Source of the DNA: Nemophila menziesii
Taxonomy: Eukaryota; Streptophyta; Magnoliopsida; Boraginales; Hydrophyllaceae
DNA: 64,000 nucleotides
Assembly (NCBI GenBank): GCA_029959085.1
Contig: JARWIR010000031.1
Coordinates: forward strand, 5,394,001 to 5,458,000
Direction of reading: 5' to 3'
The notes under the pieces are model-generated. The model saw only the letters and a program-made list of their open reading frames with translations, did no database searches and was not told the origin of the DNA. Numbering within the stretch: position 1 is the stretch's first letter; each line of letters begins with the position of its first letter. Position numbers and translations under genes: made by a program. Positions 59,480 to 64,000 of this stretch are shown piece by piece.

Positions 59480-61334
59480 CCTCTCTTTGTGTATATCGAG
59501 GTAAAGTTTCCTCTCCATGTACATATATACATTGGTAAAATTAAGTAAAATAGTATTATATCTTACTCAACTTTTTTTTGCTGTATTTGTTTATATGGTT
59601 TAAATAAATTTAAATTTTTTTTCACATAATAATTAAAAATTGATGTTCTTCTGAGTAATTTTATTGAGTGATTTGGATTTGTAAAACTAAGAGTTTTATC
59701 AATAGAAAAAAACTAAGATAAAATGAGTTGTCCTGTATACTAAGAGACGTTCTCTTAATCAAGGTATGTGATTTATTTTAGTTTCCATGTTGCAAGGGAT
59801 AAGAAAAATCTTAAACCCAATTACAATATGAGTCCCTATATAATGTGAATATTACAATATAGGCCCGCATTATTGTTCCTTAGGAAAGAGGTAAAAGAGT
59901 TGTGTATGACATGTAATTTGTCTCTCCTATAAACAATTGAAAAATATAGGATTAGATTTTTTAGTTTTAGCAGCTAGAAATTCATGCAATACAATTCAAA
60001 CAAAAATATTTTGTATTTTTTTATTCATACATATCATGAGTGTTGTTTGATTACAGGAAAGCGATCGTTGGTCATGACATTTCAAGAAAATGGAACAATT
60101 ATATAATGAACTTGGTAAGTTTATTAATTTGTTGTTATGATTCATATGATGCTTAATAACAGATGATCAACCCTTAATATTTAACTCATTGTTCTAATGA
60201 TGGTAAATTTTAGTTTGGTAATAGATGTGTTTAATTTAGATTAAAAGAATAAAAGCAAGTAATGGTGTGGATGATAAAATATTATTTGTACACAATTGAA
60301 CATTAAACACACGATTAATAAAAGTTATGTAGACCAATAGTGAATACACAAATAAAGAGTGTGTTATTGGGTGTAAAGAATAACCATTTTAATATGTCAT
60401 TGAATTAATTTTGCACCGATATGGCATTTTTGCTCCAGATCCTGCTCATGCAATAGCTCTTGTTCCTGTCGGAGTATATTATTTGTCGAAGTCAGATCTG
60501 TGATTTTGGTAGCTGGAAAGGGAAAGAGAGGGAATCATATATCTTTTGCTTTTAAAGCTATGCCGGAGAGAACATCTACGGAAATATGTCAAAAAAAATA
60601 CTCCATCAAGTGAGTTCTCCATCAGATCTGATGAAGGCATAAATTTAGTGGTGAACTTGAATTCAAGTCCATCAGATCAGTTTGGAGTTTGTCCCAGCTT
60701 TAAAAGTTTTGTGAAAGGCAAAAGTCACAGTCCAAATCCTCCTCAATTTTCTGCTCCAGCTTCAGCTCTTACTCCAGATCCTTCTCCTGCTCCAGCTCTT
60801 ACACCAGATCCTTCTCCTGCTCCTACTCCTGTGCTCCGGTTCTAGCTCTGGTTCCTGTTCCAGTTCCTTCTGTTATACTTCTAGCGGCTACTAAAGACAA
60901 CAACAGTCTCAATGAGTTCAGTGATCTTGCTTCAAGGTTGTTTGATGACCTGTCTCTGTTTGACTTTTATGCTTCTGAAGTAAGTTAATACAATCTTATC
61001 TAATTTTAAACATTTCACTTACCATTTCTCATGCTTTGTATGTCTCTCTTTATTTGTAGGATACATTTGAGGACCCTCCTGCTCTACTCTAGGTGCATGG
61101 TAATTTTATTTTCTAGTAAATAATTTGATTAATTCTTTAAATATGTTCCCATTGTAATCAACTTTTTTTTGGATCTTTCATTTTTGCAAGAAAGTGGGAA
61201 AAAAGTCTCAGTCATCTAAATCCAAACGCAGGCACAAGAGATAGAGACAAGAGACTTCTGAGTCGGAAAATGAGAGTGATGATGATCATTGGGTTTCGAG
61301 ACCCCATAGAAGGTCTAAACGGGTAGTACGAAAG
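59480..61334 (+). pseudogene. Gene B1 copy, unit 6: broken
   Basis: Leader exon to 59500; exon 2 ends 59763, acceptor lost; exon 3 60057-60114 with the common TGA. The main exon has ATG 60586 out of frame because of the same 1-nt deletion as unit 2. The SDEG..SPSDQFG frame is open only by reading from upstream. A Pro-rich frameshift gives a stop near 60843. The donor codon is GAA for CAA (60977). Exon 5 (61060-61092) reads DTFEDPPALL and stops. The basic segment (to 61334) has KRRHKR then TAG. The TAG in SPSD of unit 2 is absent here, so that lesion is unit 2 specific. Confidence 0.6.
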
Positions 61335-62201
61335 GTATGTCCACTTTTTCTAAATTAATTTTATTACCGTCATTATAAACAATTTTGTTCTTTTAATCTT
61401 TACTTGGAGACACTCAAGTGTAACTCATGATGGACTAAATGCACACAACCACCTTTAACTATATCTAATCCCTGATTTTGTCCATAAACTTTAAAAAACA
61501 ATTTAAACTTCCTTAAACTTTTTTTCCATTGTTGTTAACGGAGCATGCAAATTTACTATTATACCCTTTCATACTACCGCACCTTTAACTTTTCATGACT
61601 CATTCTTCCCCTTTTAGTTCCTCGCTCTGAACACAACTCATATTTTGACCAAATCTTCCTCGACTAGATTTTCAATTAGATTTACATCAAAAAGAAGTCC
61701 AGATTATTTGTGGACCCATATGTTTTTGGATAGAATTGTAATTTAGGGAGTGTTGAATATTATTTTATGTTGTGTCGTGGCACCTTTTGTTTTTTAATAG
61801 TTGTGTACAATTGTAATTAGGGACTTTTGTCATAATTTGGTTATAATGTTTATCCCATCTGGTTGTGAGTGCTAATGTGCATATGCCCTCTAATTCTGCA
61901 GATATAACCATTTGTGTAAGGGAGGGACTTGGAATTCAACCTCGAAATATGATGCAGGCAAATCTTTTGCGAAACATTCACCGTCATCATTTGACAGGAT
62001 AGCATTGTATTCCATAGATTTATTGGTCGCAAGTTTCTTGAGTTTTTATCTTTCTTGAATTTCTAAACTCAAACAAATATATTTATTATAAGTTATAACT
62101 CCCACTTTGTAATTTTATTCCTTATACTTATAAACATATATCAAACAGAAGATGTTCTCATTTGCAGGTAAGATCAGAATTAAACAAAATATTGTAAAAA
62201 C
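61335..62201. other. 3' flank of gene B, unit 6
   Basis: Contains the doubly open segment near 61905-62005 (plus VREGLGIQPRNMMQ; minus AKDLPASYFEVEFQVPPLHK). No other gene supported. Confidence 0.3.
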
Positions 62202-62582
62202 AGCATGAGCAACTGGAACTTTTTGAATTTGGGTAATTTTTTCAAATTCAGCAAAAATAGCATGCAAAGTGTCGAAAAATCTTGCATATCATATAAATAA
62301 CCTATCTTTAGATAAGGTCCTCTATTTAATTCACTCACATATTAAGCAATATGGCCCTATTAACAAGGTGTCAATATGTGCTCCAGGGCCATGAACCTAT
62401 ATAACAATATAACTCTTTAGATCTTCTTGACAACAAAATTAAATCCAAAAGATATTACATAATACTGCATATTTCAATAAGTGAACTTACATCAAGGTGA
62501 TAGGAGCCAAAAGTCATTATAACAGCATTTACATCTTCTACTCTCCATGGAGTGTCAATTTCTTTACCCACATTTTTACAAT
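62202..62582 (-). pseudogene. Poly(A) polymerase N-terminal relic, unit 6
   Basis: Exon 62582-62491 reads NVGKEIDTPWRVEDVN, then AVIMTFGSYHLD. Exon from 62396 reads VHGPGA and then HIDTL instead of DIDTL, so the first catalytic Asp codon is changed (ATATTG to CACATTG context at 62377). DFF carries the 1-nt loss shared with unit 2, and PDAHA is PVAHA. Dead fragment. Confidence 0.7.
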
Positions 62583-62714
62583 CTACAATAACATTTTACA
62601 TTTTGATCTAACCATGAAGATTGATTTTGTAGTAACACGCCACTAGCAAATGCAGAATCACTTGTTTACTTCTTGAGTTTTACAAAAGATTTTCCTTTTA
62701 CTTAGAAGCTATTA

Positions 62715-63007
62715 TCACACAGAAGATGAAATTTTAGAGAAGTCATATGAGTTCATTATATAGCAGATATAGCGAATGACAAAACTGCCCCTCAAGGTTG
62801 AAAAATTAGATTTTGATTTCAGTAAGTAATTGTTTGCTAACATAAATCTATATATAAAATCATCTTGGGGTATCCATACTAGAAGAAGCCGATCATAAGA
62901 TGAGCAGGTAGCAACAAAAGCAAGCGAACCATGTTTATTGTACGTTTCAATCACATCAGGTTTAATTCCATCTATCTTAACAATAGAAAATCCATTGTGC
63001 ATAAGTT
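62715..63007 (-). CDS. Conserved minus-strand exon, unknown gene, unit 6
   Basis: Open copy of the exon family (ELMHNGFSIVKIDGIKPD, SSYDRLLLVWIPQDDF) after a TTAACAG acceptor. The unit 2 TAA is not present. Confidence 0.38.
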
Positions 63008-63960
63008 CTGTTAATACCAATATCTATTTACAGGAACTAAAATGTTCTCCACATTTCTCTTTCAGACAATTCCTTGAACATAATAAGTACAAATGACCAT
63101 AAATTTTATTCATCCTAAAAGAGAAGCTCAAAAGAATTATAAAATCCTGTTTACAAAGAAATGTCAATCAAAATATACTGACTTGAGGTTTCAAGTGTAT
63201 AAAGAAGGGGCCACATTTCCAGGATTCCACCTAATGTGAAATTCATGAATATGGATAAATTATTTTTATAGTTAATATTATGTTTCTAACAATTGGTGCT
63301 CTCTTTTTAATGGTTCATTTGGTCTGGTTTTGAGTATGGACAACTTAATGAATGATGATTTTGGTTTGGTAATTTATTGTTTGTTTTTTTTATAATGAAT
63401 ATATTGTGTTCTTTTATAAGGTTTTGATCTTTGGTACAGCATTTCGAAAGGTGGTGTACTAATTTTGGTTGAATGAGCATTTTTCTAATGTTCATAATTG
63501 TAAAAAATGATGGAAAAAAGCAGTTCACTGCAAAAAAGTTTACGAGAAAACTAAAGGACTGTAACTAAAATTAGCACGATTACAATAAGTTTCACTTTTT
63601 ACAGACGCTTCAACCTTTAGGAACTATACGGATTGCCTAATTTTCAAAAGGAGATAGAAACTCTTGCCTACGTAGCCATAACATATGGAGACACCATGAA
63701 AGTGAAGATTATGCGAATCGTCAAAATTGTTACCAATCAGTTTGAATCGATGCTTATATATATATTATTGGTATTTTAATTAATTATTTGTTTTTATTGA
63801 TATTTTAAATTATTAAATGTATTATTTAATGAATATTACATTTAAAAATAATTAAAAACCATATTTAAAAAAATTAATGTCATTCGCGACTACTTGTAGT
63901 CTTCATTGACAATTGTATGTAGTTGGTTTTTCTATTATAGAAATCTATCACTCTCGAATC
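63008..63960. other. AT-rich stretch, inverted-repeat arm and CACTA-like motif, unit 6
   Basis: Possible upstream exon (minus, about 63040-63130), arm 1 of the 29-bp inverted repeat from 63716, and TTCGCGACTACTTGTAGTC at 63883. No gene called. Confidence 0.4.
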
Positions 63961-64000
63961 ATGCCTCACATCTCACTCCGAAGCATAATGGATGCTAACA
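63961..64000 (+). pseudogene. Copia-type gag scrap start, unit 6 (cut by window)
   Basis: Reads MPHISLRSIMDAN up to the window end, as in unit 2. Confidence 0.6.

Larger units (their letters stand above)
57278..64000. repeat. Tandem unit 6 (even type, partial)
   Basis: 5' block (57278 to about 59260, no gene), promoter, broken gene B, minus-strand relics, inverted repeat, CACTA-like motif (63882) and the start of the gag scrap, cut by the window end. B1 lesions are shared with unit 2. Confidence 0.9.

Noticed and set aside
1..64000. tRNA, rRNA or other structured RNA genes
   Set aside because: No cloverleaf, B-box pattern or rRNA core sequence was seen by reading.

Overview
The window is AT-rich plant nuclear DNA, most likely from a dicot. 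The evidence is canonical GT-AG plant introns, site II (TGGGCY) promoter boxes, plant-type CACTA (En/Spm) transposase genes with tnp2 and TNPA coding parts, and a Copia gag remnant. There are no bacterial-type operons. I cannot name the species.

The whole window is one tandem array. Using one landmark near the left end (CCTAGATTTC at 15, 14507, 23734, 36817, 48007 and 57278) it divides into five units of about 14.5, 9.2, 13.1, 11.2 and 9.3 kb plus a partial sixth. Odd units (1, 3, 5) and even units (2, 4, 6) differ in their 5' blocks and in the spacer that ends them (alpha after odd units, beta after even units). The higher-order repeat is therefore a dimer of roughly 20-24 kb, seen almost three times.

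Each unit carries a promoter-like block with a short 5' leader exon, then a small host gene of unknown function in one of two paralogous forms. Gene A (units 1 and 3) has a poly-proline stretch, the motif RSDEGINLVVDLNS and a Lys/Arg-rich segment. Gene B (units 2, 4, 5, 6) has RSDEGINLVVNLNSSPSD, a Pro-rich repeat segment and a similar basic segment. B copies in units 4 and 5 keep an open main exon; those in units 2 and 6 share several frameshifts and stops. Downstream of B, on the minus strand, lie a broken poly(A) polymerase N-terminal domain and a conserved open exon of unknown identity. These are followed by a 29-bp inverted repeat, a CACTA-type subterminal motif fused to a broken Copia gag start, an (AT)n microsatellite and the spacer.

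Units 1 and 3 instead hold gene A, a second copy of the promoter block, a decayed 4.6-5.6 kb CACTA segment (tnp2 with its catalytic middle deleted, then an array of GCGACTAC/GTAGTCGC hairpins, then a TNPA gene) and a nearly deleted B copy. Unit 4 contains a further 1.9-kb internal tandem duplication with a templated 21-bp filler at its junction. Unit 5 looks like a recombinant: odd 5' half, unit-4-like B region, alpha spacer.

I see no intact transposon and no RNA gene. The most interesting content is the history of a host gene family amplified together with dead transposons, with clear rearrangement footprints, and the question of whether the unit 4 and 5 B copies are still functional.
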